Assembly: GCF_031455195.1 (NCBI RefSeq)
Contig: NZ_JAVDSH010000002.1
Span: forward strand, 248,001-312,000
Reading direction: 5' to 3'
Length of the DNA stretch: 64,000 bases
Origin: Arthrobacter nitroguajacolicus_D
GTDB taxonomy: Bacteria; Actinomycetota; Actinomycetes; Actinomycetales; Micrococcaceae
The position numbers and the translations under genes are program-made. Shown here piece by piece: positions 32,697 through 40,807 of the stretch (positions are counted from its first letter, which is position 1; every line of letters starts with the position of its first letter). The notes under the pieces were generated by a model, which ran no database searches, had not been told where the DNA came from, and was given only the letters and a program-made list of their open reading frames with translations.

Positions 32697-33243
32697 AGAT
32701 GTAACCCACTGCCTTTGTCCCTTTTGTTGCCGGCCACTGTCCGATGTTGGGTGGCGGCGGATCGTTTGAGTACTGGCACGAGTGCCAACGATCTGCTTTC
32801 AAAAATATATGAACAACCGCGTCACGGCTGGCACCTAGCGGACACATAATTTGGGGATCTACATCTCACATCCGGTTTGAGTGTTGTGACAAGTCAAGTT
32901 TTGGCGACGGAGAACGCAAGTGAATGGAGGATGTGAGGTGGCGGTCAACGGTAAGATCCCCCGTCGGGGAGTTGCCGTAGGCGGGCGAGCGCGCACGAGG
33001 TAAACGTGAGCGCCGCCGCCGCCTCAGAGCCACTCGTCACATATTGACTGTGACCCGCCTCACCGTCACACTAAATGAACGCTATTCATTTCACGTTCAA
33101 AAGACCAGAGGCGTCCACCACGCGCCCCTGAGCGGCCCCAGCACTTCAGGATCTCGGTGACCCCGTAGATCCCGTTGCCGCTACGAAGTTCTGCAGCGTC
33201 GCAGCTTCCCAGCACACTCCAGCATGACCACCAAGGATTCCCA
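32697..33243. other. Intergenic stretch before the APC permease
   Basis: No convincing gene is present. A near-perfect inverted repeat joins 32862-32873 (CATCTCACATCC) to 32929-32940 (GGATGTGAGGTG), 11 of 12 bases pairing. One CACCTAG lies at 32832-32838 without phased partners. An inverted repeat at 33076-33099 lies before the permease. Confidence 0.5.
33076..33099. promoter_or_regulatory. Inverted repeat upstream of the permease
   Basis: TGAACG (33076-33081) pairs with CGTTCA (33094-33099) with a 12-base AT-rich centre, about 145 bp before the permease start. It looks like a regulator site; the regulator is unknown. Confidence 0.4.
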
Positions 33244-34635
33244 ATGACCCCCATGTTTGAAACTGATACACCGGCAGGCGAGAAGCCTGTGGGGCCCGCG
33301 TCCACGGAGTCGGCGAACCAAGGTTGGCGCCGAGTCCTCGGGGTTCCATCCCTGGTCCTGCTGGGCTTGGTTTACATGGTGCCGCTGACCATCTTCAGCA
33401 CCTACGGCATCGTCGTGGAACTGACCGGCGGGCGGCTCTCGGCTGCCTATGCAGTGACCCTGGTGGTCATGCTGTTCACGGCCCGCTCGTATGGCCGGAT
33501 GTCGCAGGCGTTCCCATTCGGGGGATCGGCGTACACCTATGCAACCCGATCGTTCGGGCCAGGCCTTGGCTTCATGGCCGGATGGTCGCTCCTGCTGGAC
33601 TATCTGTTGCTGCCGATGATCAACTACCTGCTGATCGGCATCTACATGAACGCGGCCTTCCCAGCGGTGCCGTCGTGGGTGTTCATGATCGTCTCGATTA
33701 TGGCTGTGACCGTGCTGAACATCCTCGGCATCACTGCGATTGCGAAGGCCAACTTTGTGGTGGTGGGCCTCCAAGCGATCTTCATCGTGTTGTTCGTGGC
33801 CCTGGGGCTTTCCTCCATCACCGGAACTGGCAATGTTGATCTACTGGCGCCCTTCACCGGGACCGAAGGTGCCGAGGGACTTTCGCCCGTCTTCGCCGGC
33901 TCCGCCATCCTCTGCCTCTCCTACTTGGGGTTCGACGCCGTCTCAACCTTTGCGGAGGAAACCAAGGACCCGAAGCGGAATCTGCCCCGCGCCATCATGA
34001 TCACCACCATCCTGGCCGGCATGATCTTCCTGGGGCTCGCGTACATCAGCCACCTGGTTCTCCCCGTCAGCACCTTCAACGACGTGGACTCGGCGGCCAT
34101 CGAGGTTATTGGCGCGGCCGGCGGCGAACTGCTCGTGGCCTTCTTCACGGCCGCCTACATTGCCGGCAGTCTCGGATCAGCATTGACCTCCCAGGCATCG
34201 GTCTCGCGAATCATTCATTCCATGGGCCGCAGCGGAGTGTTCCCTGCAGCGTTGGGGCGGCTGCACGAACGATTCCGGACACCCGTCCTGCCCATCCTTT
34301 TGACCTCCGCCGTGTCGCTACTGGCGTTCGTATTGGACCTTTTGACCATCTCATCGCTGATCAGCTTCGGAGCGCTCGTAGCGTTCTCCGTGGTCAACCT
34401 GGCAGTCATCAAGCACTACTTCTTCGACCAAAAGGCCCGCGGAGCTCGCGGCGTGATCCATAACCTTGTGCTTCCGGGCATTGGGTTTGTACTCACGATC
34501 TGGCTATGGACGAGTCTGAGTGGCCTGTCGATCGGATTCGGTCTGGCATGGGCTGCCGTTGGCTTGGTCTGGCTCGCCTACTTGACGCGTGGTTTCCGCA
34601 GGCCTGCGCCGCAGCTGGACCTGAAGGAGTCGTAG
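33244..34635 (+). CDS. APC-family amino acid/polyamine permease
   Basis: The protein has about 463 residues and 12 membrane helices. GLVYMVPLTIFSTYGIVVEL and CLSYLGFDAVSTFAEETKDP are typical of the putrescine importer PuuP-like branch (SLGFDAVTTLSEE in that family). FPFGGSAYTYATRSFGPGLG is the conserved helix 3 region. It imports an amino acid or polyamine; no linked enzymes reveal which. I chose the ATG at 33244, with AAGGA 8 bp before it; a second ATG at 33253 is in frame. Confidence 0.88.
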   Translation: MTPMFETDTPAGEKPVGPASTESANQGWRRVLGVPSLVLLGLVYMVPLTIFSTYGIVVELTGGRLSAAYAVTLVVMLFTARSYGRMSQAFPFGGSAYTYATRSFGPGLGFMAGWSLLLDYLLLPMINYLLIGIYMNAAFPAVPSWVFMIVSIMAVTVLNILGITAIAKANFVVVGLQAIFIVLFVALGLSSITGTGNVDLLAPFTGTEGAEGLSPVFAGSAILCLSYLGFDAVSTFAEETKDPKRNLPRAIMITTILAGMIFLGLAYISHLVLPVSTFNDVDSAAIEVIGAAGGELLVAFFTAAYIAGSLGSALTSQASVSRIIHSMGRSGVFPAALGRLHERFRTPVLPILLTSAVSLLAFVLDLLTISSLISFGALVAFSVVNLAVIKHYFFDQKARGARGVIHNLVLPGIGFVLTIWLWTSLSGLSIGFGLAWAAVGLVWLAYLTRGFRRPAPQLDLKES

Positions 34636-34652
34636 GTTTCCGGAGCGGAAGC

Positions 34653-35525
34653 TCAGAGGATCTTCGCCAGTCGGGTGCATTCCTCCCACAGCCTCTTCCG
34701 CGACGCCGGGTCCGACCCCATGCCCGGCGTCGGCAGTTCCTTGCGCTTGGCCCACAGTTTGCCGGTCACGGCAGCAGTATCCGGCGAAGTGGCCAGCCAG
34801 ACGGGCGTATCTGCCGCTTCCTCGGCAGGCTTACCCAATGTGTTTGTCAGCCAGCGGAATGGTCCGCCAACGTCCTGCAGCAGCCCCGTGTTCTTTACCA
34901 GGCCCGGGTGCACGGCATTCACCACAACGTTTGAGCCCCGAAGACGCTCCGCGAACTCCTGAGTCAACAGAACCCGGCCAAGCATCGTTGGTGGGGTAGC
35001 GCGCATGTAGCTGTACTTGCGCTTGGTGGTCTGAAGGTCGTCGAAATCTATCTTGGTAACCGACGGGCCACCCGAATACTTCGACGCGATATTGACCACC
35101 CGCGACGTCCAAAGATCGTCTTCACTCGCGCCTTGTTTTAGCGAATCCACGAGCAGGTTGGTGAGCAGGAAATAGCCCATTACGTTGGTGGCGAATGTGA
35201 CTTCGAGGCCGTCCGGGGTCACTTGGCGTTCTTTACGGAACACGCCAGCAGCGTTGACCAGCACGTTGAGTTTTTGATGACGGGAATGGAACTCGTCAAC
35301 TGCCGACCGGATTGAGGCCTGGCTCGAGAGGTCAGACGCAAGCGGCTCCAGCGCCGCGTTGGGGACCACAGCCTGGATGTCGCGAATCGCGTCTTCTGCC
35401 CGCGCTTCTGAACGGCCAAGCACGACGACGGTCCCTCCTTCGCGGGCCAGCGCAGTAGCGATGGCCTTGCCAAGGCCGCCCGTAGCGCCCGACACGAGGG
35501 ACACGCGCCCATTCATTGATGCCAT
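34653..35525 (-). CDS. Atypical SDR lacking the catalytic Tyr and Lys
   Basis: The protein has 290 residues with a sound NAD(P) site: SLVSGATGGLGKAIATALAR and LNVLVNAAGVF. In retinol dehydrogenase-like SDRs the active site reads YxxSKLAN; here the matching segment is ATPPTMLGRVLLTQEFAERL, with Thr in place of Tyr and Met in place of Lys (I checked this on the DNA at 34981-35010). NAVHPGLVKNTGLL then follows normally. The fold should be intact, but classical reductase chemistry is unlikely. It may act as a binding protein or use other residues. Start is one of two near ATGs (35525 or 35516). Confidence 0.82.
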   Translation of the reverse strand: MASMNGRVSLVSGATGGLGKAIATALAREGGTVVVLGRSEARAEDAIRDIQAVVPNAALEPLASDLSSQASIRSAVDEFHSRHQKLNVLVNAAGVFRKERQVTPDGLEVTFATNVMGYFLLTNLLVDSLKQGASEDDLWTSRVVNIASKYSGGPSVTKIDFDDLQTTKRKYSYMRATPPTMLGRVLLTQEFAERLRGSNVVVNAVHPGLVKNTGLLQDVGGPFRWLTNTLGKPAEEAADTPVWLATSPDTAAVTGKLWAKRKELPTPGMGSDPASRKRLWEECTRLAKIL

Positions 35526-35582
35526 AGCAGGATCACAGCACTTCCGGACATGTTTGGCGAGAGCTTTTGGGCGCTGGATTCG

Positions 35583-35957
35583 CTAATTCTTGGGCTGCTT
35601 CGCCTTGGGTGCTTTCGGTGCTTTGGGCGGCAATTTCGCCACGTTCTCAAACGCCTTGGACACCCATTCCGCAGTTTGCTCGGCGTCGTCCTGCCACGAC
35701 TCCGGAAGTCCGACGTAACCGCCCATTGGACGTTCTGCGGGACCAAAGGGTTGCGTCTGGTGATTGGCCTCTAATTCCTGCTGGTCGGCCTCGGAGAGCT
35801 TCACGCCGATGGTGGGGCCAAACAGGCCGGCAAACATGTTGCCGTGAACGAAAGCGCCGAGGTTCCCGAACATCGGCTTAACCTCCGCCTCCGTATTTTC
35901 GGGGACGGCCGAGCGGAAGCGTTCCTTGTCCGCCTCTGATGGCTTGGGCATTTGCAT
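35583..35957 (-). CDS. TfoX N-terminal domain protein
   Basis: The protein has about 124 residues. RFRSAVPENTEAEVKPMFGN and NMFAGLFGPTIGVKLSEADQ fit the TfoX_N fold (the usual core is MFGG...MFGG). A Lys/Pro/Ala tail ends it (PPKAPKAPKAKQPKN). In gamma-proteobacteria TfoX links to competence, but stand-alone actinobacterial copies have no known role. I chose the ATG at 35957 with AGGAGG upstream. A start at 36005 would overlap the upstream FAD gene as ATGA and is also possible. Confidence 0.82.
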   Translation of the reverse strand: MQMPKPSEADKERFRSAVPENTEAEVKPMFGNLGAFVHGNMFAGLFGPTIGVKLSEADQQELEANHQTQPFGPAERPMGGYVGLPESWQDDAEQTAEWVSKAFENVAKLPPKAPKAPKAKQPKN

Positions 35958-36001
35958 GGAATCGTCCTCCTGGGAGCGTTTTGACTGAGTGGGAACAGTG
36001 T

Positions 36002-37246
36002 TCATAGGCCGGAGATTCGCTCAGCGATGAATCTGGCGTCTAGGCCCACACCACCGACTATCGCTGAATAGTGCCGCGTGAGCCAGGGCAGCCCGACGAC
36101 GAACAGTCCAGCTGCCTCCATCACCCCACCCACGTGCTTCGGGTAGCCCCACTCATCAACCACCGGCATGTCAACGAAGCTGAAGTCGAGTTTGTACCCG
36201 GTTGCCCACAAGACGGACGTGATGCCGGAGTCGGCCAGGTTCAGCTGCGCCGGCTCCGTAGGCAGCCAGTCATCCGCTGCCAAAGGTGGCTGCGACGGCG
36301 CATCAATCCCCGCTGCCGCAATGTAAGCATCAATCGCCTTTCGTGACCGCTGTCCAAACGCGGACTCGACGGCGGCGAGGCGCTCGGGGAGGTCGTCGCT
36401 GAAGGTGATGCCGCCGTCGTCGATTGCTTCAACATGGCCATGCAAGTGCATGCCGCGGCGGCCGAGTTCGCGGAGGTGGATGCTGTGGCCGCCGTCGATG
36501 CCCGAGAGCAGAGGGTTGGGTGCGAATCGCAGGGAGGGGGAGGGGAGCGCCCTGGTGGTAAGGGCGTTGATTCCGTAGTCGGGGCCGTGCTTGCCGGTTT
36601 CGAGCATCCAGTAGATGAGGTCCTGGCCCCGGTACCGGCGGGGCGCTTCAGGGACGATCGAAACTGCGAGGTGGACGTCGCGTCCGGCGGCGTGGAGTTC
36701 CTCGGCGATTTGCCCACCTGACTGCCCGGTGCCGACGACCAGCACGGCGCCTTCGCGTAGCTGCTCGGGATTGCGGTAATCGTGAGTGTGCAGCTGGGTT
36801 ACACCGTCTGGGAGCTTCGCGGCGAGAGCCGGGATCTTGGGAACTTGGTAGGCACCCGTTGCAAGAACAACGTTGCGCGCCTTCAAGCTGCCCAGAGACG
36901 TCTCAACCTGGAAGCCTCCGTTCGAGGTCGGGGACAACTTGGTCGCGTCGACGCCGGTGTGAACTGGCGCTGCGATCAGCTCCGCGTACCGCCTGAAGAG
37001 GTTCACCGCGGCGTCGCGGGGGATGAACGCGTCCCGGTCGTCGCCGTCGTACGGCATCCCAGGGAGGTCCAGCGAAAGGTTGGGAGTGTTCATGTAGAAG
37101 CCGTCCCAACGATCCTGGAAGGCACCGCCCAGAGAATCCCGTCGCTCAAGGATTTGATGCTCGACGCCGAACTGCGTGAGCCAGTAGCTCGTCGTGAGGC
37201 CCGCCTGGCCTGCGCCGATGATGACCGTGTCAGGTGTCGGTCCCAT
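36002..37246 (-). CDS. FAD/NAD(P)-dependent monooxygenase-like oxidoreductase
   Basis: The protein has 414 residues. VIIGAGQAGLTTSYWLTQFG is the FAD-binding GxGxxG motif near residue 10, and VLVVGTGQSGGQIAEELHAA is the second dinucleotide (NADPH) motif near residue 160. The layout matches flavin monooxygenases of the putative flavoprotein CzcO/YUCCA-like group. SVLWATGYKLDFSF carries the conserved ATG motif. The substrate is unknown. The start is the ATG at 37246, just before MGPTPDTVI. It is probably cotranscribed with the TfoX gene. Confidence 0.88.
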   Translation of the reverse strand: MGPTPDTVIIGAGQAGLTTSYWLTQFGVEHQILERRDSLGGAFQDRWDGFYMNTPNLSLDLPGMPYDGDDRDAFIPRDAAVNLFRRYAELIAAPVHTGVDATKLSPTSNGGFQVETSLGSLKARNVVLATGAYQVPKIPALAAKLPDGVTQLHTHDYRNPEQLREGAVLVVGTGQSGGQIAEELHAAGRDVHLAVSIVPEAPRRYRGQDLIYWMLETGKHGPDYGINALTTRALPSPSLRFAPNPLLSGIDGGHSIHLRELGRRGMHLHGHVEAIDDGGITFSDDLPERLAAVESAFGQRSRKAIDAYIAAAGIDAPSQPPLAADDWLPTEPAQLNLADSGITSVLWATGYKLDFSFVDMPVVDEWGYPKHVGGVMEAAGLFVVGLPWLTRHYSAIVGGVGLDARFIAERISGL

Positions 37247-37347
37247 GGGGTGAACGTTACGCTTGCGGGCGGCGTTTGGGGATGGGCGAAGAAGGTTTTG
37301 AAAAGACGTAGGCTTTCCGAAAGACAATCTGGGGGGACGATTTGCAC

Positions 37348-37548
37348 ATGTCGACCACAAGCTTGATCCGGGCTCTCGATATCGCAACGTGGGTGGTGGC
37401 GGCCCTTAGCCTGGTTCTGCTCTTCAGCGGACTATTGGACAACCTCTGGGCCACGGCGTGCCTGATAGCGACTGCCGCTCCGGCAATTTCCAGCTGGGTG
37501 ATCAAGGAAAGGCTCCAGGGTGCAAGCAAAGGCGACGAGCCGCAGTAG
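37348..37548 (+). CDS. Small two-helix membrane protein
   Basis: The protein has 66 residues with two hydrophobic segments, ALDIATWVVAALSLVLLFSG and NLWATACLIATAAPAISSWV, and a polar tail. A G-rich stretch (GGGGGGACG) precedes the ATG. It is divergent from the flavoprotein gene and unrelated to any family I know. Confidence 0.55.
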   Translation: MSTTSLIRALDIATWVVAALSLVLLFSGLLDNLWATACLIATAAPAISSWVIKERLQGASKGDEPQ

Positions 37549-37684
37549 CGCCCAACTGGGGCTGCCAGGACTGTCTCCGGAACACATCTGATGGATAAAT
37601 ATTTCCCAGCACTAGCCATCTGCTCAAAACTCTGTAGACTTGACGGTGTTGTTGTGTTTGGCATTTGGTAGTTCAGGCAGTCCC

Positions 37685-37770
37685 CACGATCCTTCCGGAT
37701 CGTGACCTTCTGAAGTAACGGTGGAGAACACCCCACACCCGGAGACCCGAAAGTCGGGACAATCTCCACC
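37685..37770 (+). promoter_or_regulatory. Structured 5' leader of cspA
   Basis: Three pairings sit upstream of the cold-shock gene: CACGATCC (37685-37692) with GGATCGTG (37697-37704); GGTGGAGA (37720-37727) with TCTCCACC (37763-37770); and inside it CCCGA (37746-37750) with TCGGG (37754-37758). A -35-like TTGACG is at 37640-37645. Long structured leaders of cspA genes act as RNA thermosensors; that role here is by analogy. Confidence 0.6.
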
Positions 37771-37789
37771 TTCAGTAAGGACTGAAAAA

Positions 37790-37993
37790 ATGGCTACAGG
37801 TACCGTGAAATGGTTCAACTCCGAAAAGGGCTTCGGCTTCATCTCTCCTGAAGATGGCAGCCAGGACGTTTTCGCTCACTACTCTGCGATCAACTCCTCG
37901 GGCTACCGCTCCCTCGAAGAGAACCAGAAGGTTTCCTTCGACGTCGAGCAGGGCCCCAAGGGTCCCCAGGCAGTAAACATCCAGGCTATCTAG
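37790..37993 (+). CDS. cspA: Cold-shock protein CspA
   Basis: This 67-residue protein is a single cold-shock domain: ATGTVKWFNSEKGFGFISPE with RNP1 (KGFGFI) and DVFAHYSAINSSGYRSLEEN with RNP2 (VFAHY). It binds single-stranded RNA and DNA and melts mRNA structure. The ATG at 37790 is preceded by AGTAAGGAC at good spacing; upstream in-frame codons belong to the leader. A strong terminator follows at 38011. A degenerate partial copy of this gene lies at 40549-40657. Confidence 0.95.
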   Translation: MATGTVKWFNSEKGFGFISPEDGSQDVFAHYSAINSSGYRSLEENQKVSFDVEQGPKGPQAVNIQAI

Positions 37994-38010
37994 TCTTCGG
38001 ATAACTAAGA

Positions 38011-38044
38011 AGCAGGGCCGGTCACTGACCGGCCCTGCTTTTTT
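38011..38044 (+). terminator. cspA terminator
   Basis: A 13-bp perfect stem, AGCAGGGCCGGTC (38011-38023) with its complement (38027-38039), has a 3-base loop and runs into six T residues (38039-38044), a textbook intrinsic terminator. Confidence 0.92.
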
Positions 38045-38062
38045 GTCTGCCCACGTGGTCGG

Positions 38063-39004
38063 TTACACAAATTTCGTCATCCGTGACCAAATAACGACGG
38101 ACACCAGGGAAACAAAGACCAATCCGCCGGCCATGGCTGCCAAGCCGAATTCGATCTGCACTGGGAATGGCGGGCGTGGACTGAACCCACCCCAGTAGTT
38201 GAAGACGCCCTCTCCGGCAGCGGTAAGAATGTTTCGTGGATCGTAGGGCCCAGCGAAAGGTGCCACCATAAGCAGCCCGCCGGCGGCCAAGCTCGGTATC
38301 AGCATGCTTCTGGCCACAAGTCCGACAAACAGACCCAGTAGCCCGAACATCATTGCCGTAGACGCACTGAACGCGATTTGGACTGCGGGGCTTTCAACAG
38401 CCACTGTTGCCACAGGGTAGGGAAAGCTGCGATCGACAGAGGGTAGAAAGGCGGCTCTGACGATAGGCGCCGCAGCAAGGCTCAACGTCGCCGCGATCAG
38501 GATCGCGGCCAGGGAAACGGCTACGACAGTCGCCGCCTTGGCAACGACGTATGACGTTGCGCCTTGTATGACCACTCGATCCTTCAAAATACGACGGCGG
38601 GCGTCGCCGGCCGCCACGCCGCACCCGTACACGAAAAAGAGTAGCGGGATGACCAAGAAGGTGATCATTTCAAGTCCGGTTCCGACTCCATTCGTTCCTT
38701 CGAGGGCTTGGTACGCAAGGTAGGCCCTTTCGTAGTCATAGCGAAGTGGATTGTCCACCAGCTTCTGACCGTCCTGAACCACCAGGCTCATGGGCTGTTC
38801 CATGGCCTGAGCCAGGGACAGTCCGTTGGCTGCTGCTTGTGCTTCAGTCGCCTCAAGACGAGTCATGCTGGCACCGACGTTGCTGGCACTCCCGGTGAAT
38901 GCGCATACGAGAGCCAAAACCAGGCCACTGAAGGGAAGCCAGAGCATTCTGCTCCAGTGCTGGTATCTCAGTTCTGTTCTTATGGAACAGAGCAGGCTAT
39001 TCAT
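38063..39004 (-). CDS. ABC-2 type membrane subunit
   Basis: The protein has about 313 residues. A first membrane helix (MLWLPFSGLVLALVCAFTGS) is followed by an external polar loop of about 85 residues. Helices TGLEMITFLVIPLLFFVYGC, KAATVVAVSLAAILIAATLS, FSASTAMMFGLLGLFVGLVA, PSLAAGGLLMVAPF and MAGGLVFVSLVSVVIWSRM follow. This is an ABC-2 style permease. Its gene overlaps the ATPase gene by 8 bp, and a small secreted peptide lies upstream, so the complex probably exports or gives immunity to that peptide. The start may be the ATG at 39004 or one at 39013. Confidence 0.75.
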   Translation of the reverse strand: MNSLLCSIRTELRYQHWSRMLWLPFSGLVLALVCAFTGSASNVGASMTRLEATEAQAAANGLSLAQAMEQPMSLVVQDGQKLVDNPLRYDYERAYLAYQALEGTNGVGTGLEMITFLVIPLLFFVYGCGVAAGDARRRILKDRVVIQGATSYVVAKAATVVAVSLAAILIAATLSLAAAPIVRAAFLPSVDRSFPYPVATVAVESPAVQIAFSASTAMMFGLLGLFVGLVARSMLIPSLAAGGLLMVAPFAGPYDPRNILTAAGEGVFNYWGGFSPRPPFPVQIEFGLAAMAGGLVFVSLVSVVIWSRMTKFV

Positions 39005-39635
39005 CAAAATCATCACTCTTGAAAGCCTCGTTGCCTGGATCCCGATGAACCTTGCCATGTCGAATGGTGAACTCAGATGAGGAAACGCTGCGGTAGAACG
39101 CGGATTCGTGATCTGAGATCAGTACACAGTTGGTGTCGGCGCTGGATTCCAGCAAATGCAGCAGGCCCTCTCGACCGGATTTGTCCAGGCCAGACAGCGG
39201 CTCATCCAACAAGATGCATGGTTTCCGTGCCGCGAAAGCAGCTGCTATCTTGATCTTTTTTCTTTGTCCGAGAGAGTAGGTCGCAGACCTCTTCTTGAGA
39301 AGATCATGATTTAAAAACATCCGAACTGCAGGAGTCTCTTCAATGACTTTTGGTGATGCATCCAGTAAGGCTTGCAGATTTTGTAAACCTGTGAGTCGGC
39401 CGTGCACTGTGGAATCATCAAAGGCTGCAGCAATGTTGTTCAACAATGGATCTCTGTGCCAGAGAATGCTTCCTCGGTATCGTTCAAGCCCAGCCAAACA
39501 CTTCAGGAGGGTGGTCTTGCCGGTCCCGTTTTCACCTCGAAGTACGTATATGCCATTTGAGGGAATAGTCAGTGATACGTTGTGCAATACGTTTGTGCGC
39601 CCGTACCGTTTGGAAAGATCTGTTATGCGTAACAT
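38997..39635 (-). CDS. ABC transporter ATPase
   Basis: The protein has 212 residues with all ABC motifs: Walker A RGENGTGKTTLLKCL, signature YSLGQRKKIKIAAAFA (LGQRK in place of LSGGQ), Walker B CILLDEPLSGLDKSG and the switch His in CVLISDHESAF. It resembles short ATPases of bacteriocin and immunity exporters. It pairs with the membrane subunit downstream. The signature sequence is shortened relative to LSGGQ, which is common in this subgroup. Confidence 0.9.
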   Translation of the reverse strand: MLRITDLSKRYGRTNVLHNVSLTIPSNGIYVLRGENGTGKTTLLKCLAGLERYRGSILWHRDPLLNNIAAAFDDSTVHGRLTGLQNLQALLDASPKVIEETPAVRMFLNHDLLKKRSATYSLGQRKKIKIAAAFAARKPCILLDEPLSGLDKSGREGLLHLLESSADTNCVLISDHESAFYRSVSSSEFTIRHGKVHRDPGNEAFKSDDFDE

Positions 39636-39698
39636 GAGTCCTCGTTTATGGAGGGGCCGGCCGCTCTGGACCGGCCCCTACGGGCTATGAGTCAGTGA

Positions 39699-40026
39699 CT
39701 AGCCCTGCCACGCATACCAGGCACCGTCGCCGTATACGTTTGCGCTCTGGATCACGGTTGAGTGATAGACGTTGACATTTCCCCAAGGGGTGGGGGTGCC
39801 TACGCCTGCGTCGGTTAGTGCTCTGAACGAGTGCTGCCAGTTGCTCACGTAACTTCGATTGATGCCCAGTGCCTGAACCGTGTTGAACCCGAACGCGCCA
39901 ACGCGTTGATATCCGTAACTACTCGTCACCCGGCTCCAGGGGCTCATCAGCTGCATGAGCCGTGGTTGCCAGGGCAGCGATGAATACTGACAAACATATT
40001 GCTGTGATGCTAGTGCGAAGTTTCAT
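39699..40026 (-). pseudogene. Small secreted (bacteriocin-like) peptide gene with a one-base frameshift
   Basis: From the ATG at 40026 (GGGGGA about 9 bp before it) the frame gives a clear signal peptide, MKLRTSITAICLSVFIAALA followed by TTAHA. It hits TAG after 35 codons. The +1 frame then continues as PWSRVTSSYGYQRVGAFGFN and NWQHSFRALTDAGVGTPTPW to AWYAWQG, with no Cys and many aromatic residues. Removing one base in the run GGGG at 39939-39942 joins the two into a 108-residue secreted protein cleaved after AHA. The total of 328 bases minus one is a multiple of three. It lies beside a two-gene ABC transporter, like lactococcin 972-type bacteriocin clusters, although I do not see that family's core motif. 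A sequencing error in the homopolymer is equally possible. Confidence 0.7.
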
Positions 40027-40320
40027 GATCTTGTGTCCCCCAATGGACATGATCTCAAGTGCCACACAGGCCTACTTGATTGAGATTTTCCCAACACCTT
40101 CTCGGGCATTGAGCTTGGTTTGAGTGCATTAACAAGTTGATGCTAGCGAAATCACTTTCACTTTTTCGGTCGCTGTTCCGCTAGCCGTTCAAGTGATTGA
40201 GCAATACTCTCAATCCCAGATCTGCATTTGTCAAACGTTCACGTTGGGAGCAGCACAAACAATCCAAGGGTTGTTTCAGTGCGATCACTGAGTTAGCAAA
40301 GCGTTCACAACCTAGAGGAG
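40027..40320. other. Upstream region of the peptide-ABC operon with inverted repeats
   Basis: GATTGAG occurs at 40078-40084 and at 40195-40201, the latter paired with CTCAATC at 40209-40215. GCTAGCG (40142-40148) pairs with CGCTAGC (40179-40185). No gene is seen. These are plausible regulator sites for the divergent operon. Confidence 0.45.
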
Positions 40321-40329
40321 ACGCACCAC

Positions 40330-40400
40330 CACCTACTTTTGGCTAAATCACCACCTAGAGGGCCCGAAAACGGGCTGTGCAAGGACGAATTACCACCTAG
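40330..40400 (+). repeat. Phased CACCTAG array 2
   Basis: Units begin at 40330 (CACCTAC), 40352 and 40394 (CACCTAG), spaced 22 and 42 bp, the second being two periods with a decayed unit between. The sequence from about 40342 to 40402 is a diverged direct copy of 40863-40923. Confidence 0.8.
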
Positions 40401-40548
40401 TTCAATTTTCTCCCTCTACCCGTCGAAGAGGGCTGCGTATGTAGATTCATAAGAGAAGGCGAGGGCGAAATGTGATTCTCGAGATTCGATGATCTGGCGA
40501 CTGCGCAGTAGTGAGCGGGTGCATCCCGTCTGCGTGCCGGCCGGCGGT

Positions 40549-40623
40549 AGCTCACTACTCTCCGATCAACTCCTCGGCGTACCGTTCCGTCGAAGAAGAC
40601 CAGGAGGGTTCCTGCGACGGAGA
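40549..40623 (+). pseudogene. Relic of cspA (3' half, internally deleted)
   Basis: From GCTCACTACTCT at 40550 to about 40608 the DNA matches the cspA coding sequence (37873-37931) with about nine changes over 58 bases. In translation AHYSPINSSAYRSVEEDQE corresponds to AHYSAINSSGYRSLEENQK of CspA. Then about 60 bp of the cspA end are missing and the sequence passes straight into a copy of the cspA terminator. There is no start or RNP1, so it cannot encode a working protein. A perfect 9-bp inverted repeat (GTAGTGAGC near 40508, GCTCACTAC at 40550) marks its left edge. Confidence 0.85.
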
Positions 40624-40656
40624 AGCAGGGCCGGTCACGGACCGGCCCTGCTTTTT
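40624..40656 (+). terminator. Duplicated cspA terminator
   Basis: The stem AGCAGGGCCGGTC (40624-40636) with its complement (40640-40652) and T run is nearly identical to the terminator at 38011-38044, loop ACG instead of ACT. The flanking TTTTTGTCTGCCC is shared too, so this part was copied with the cspA relic and may still work. Confidence 0.85.
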
Positions 40657-40807
40657 GTCTGCCCTAACGGATATATGTACTAGTAGGCAATCGGCGGTTA
40701 GAAAACATATCCACATAGTGAATTACACGCATGTAATTCACTGCCAGCCGTCCGTAGCGTGGGACTCAATCACCCACTACGCGAGGGATCCAGATGAAGA
40801 CTGCGAG

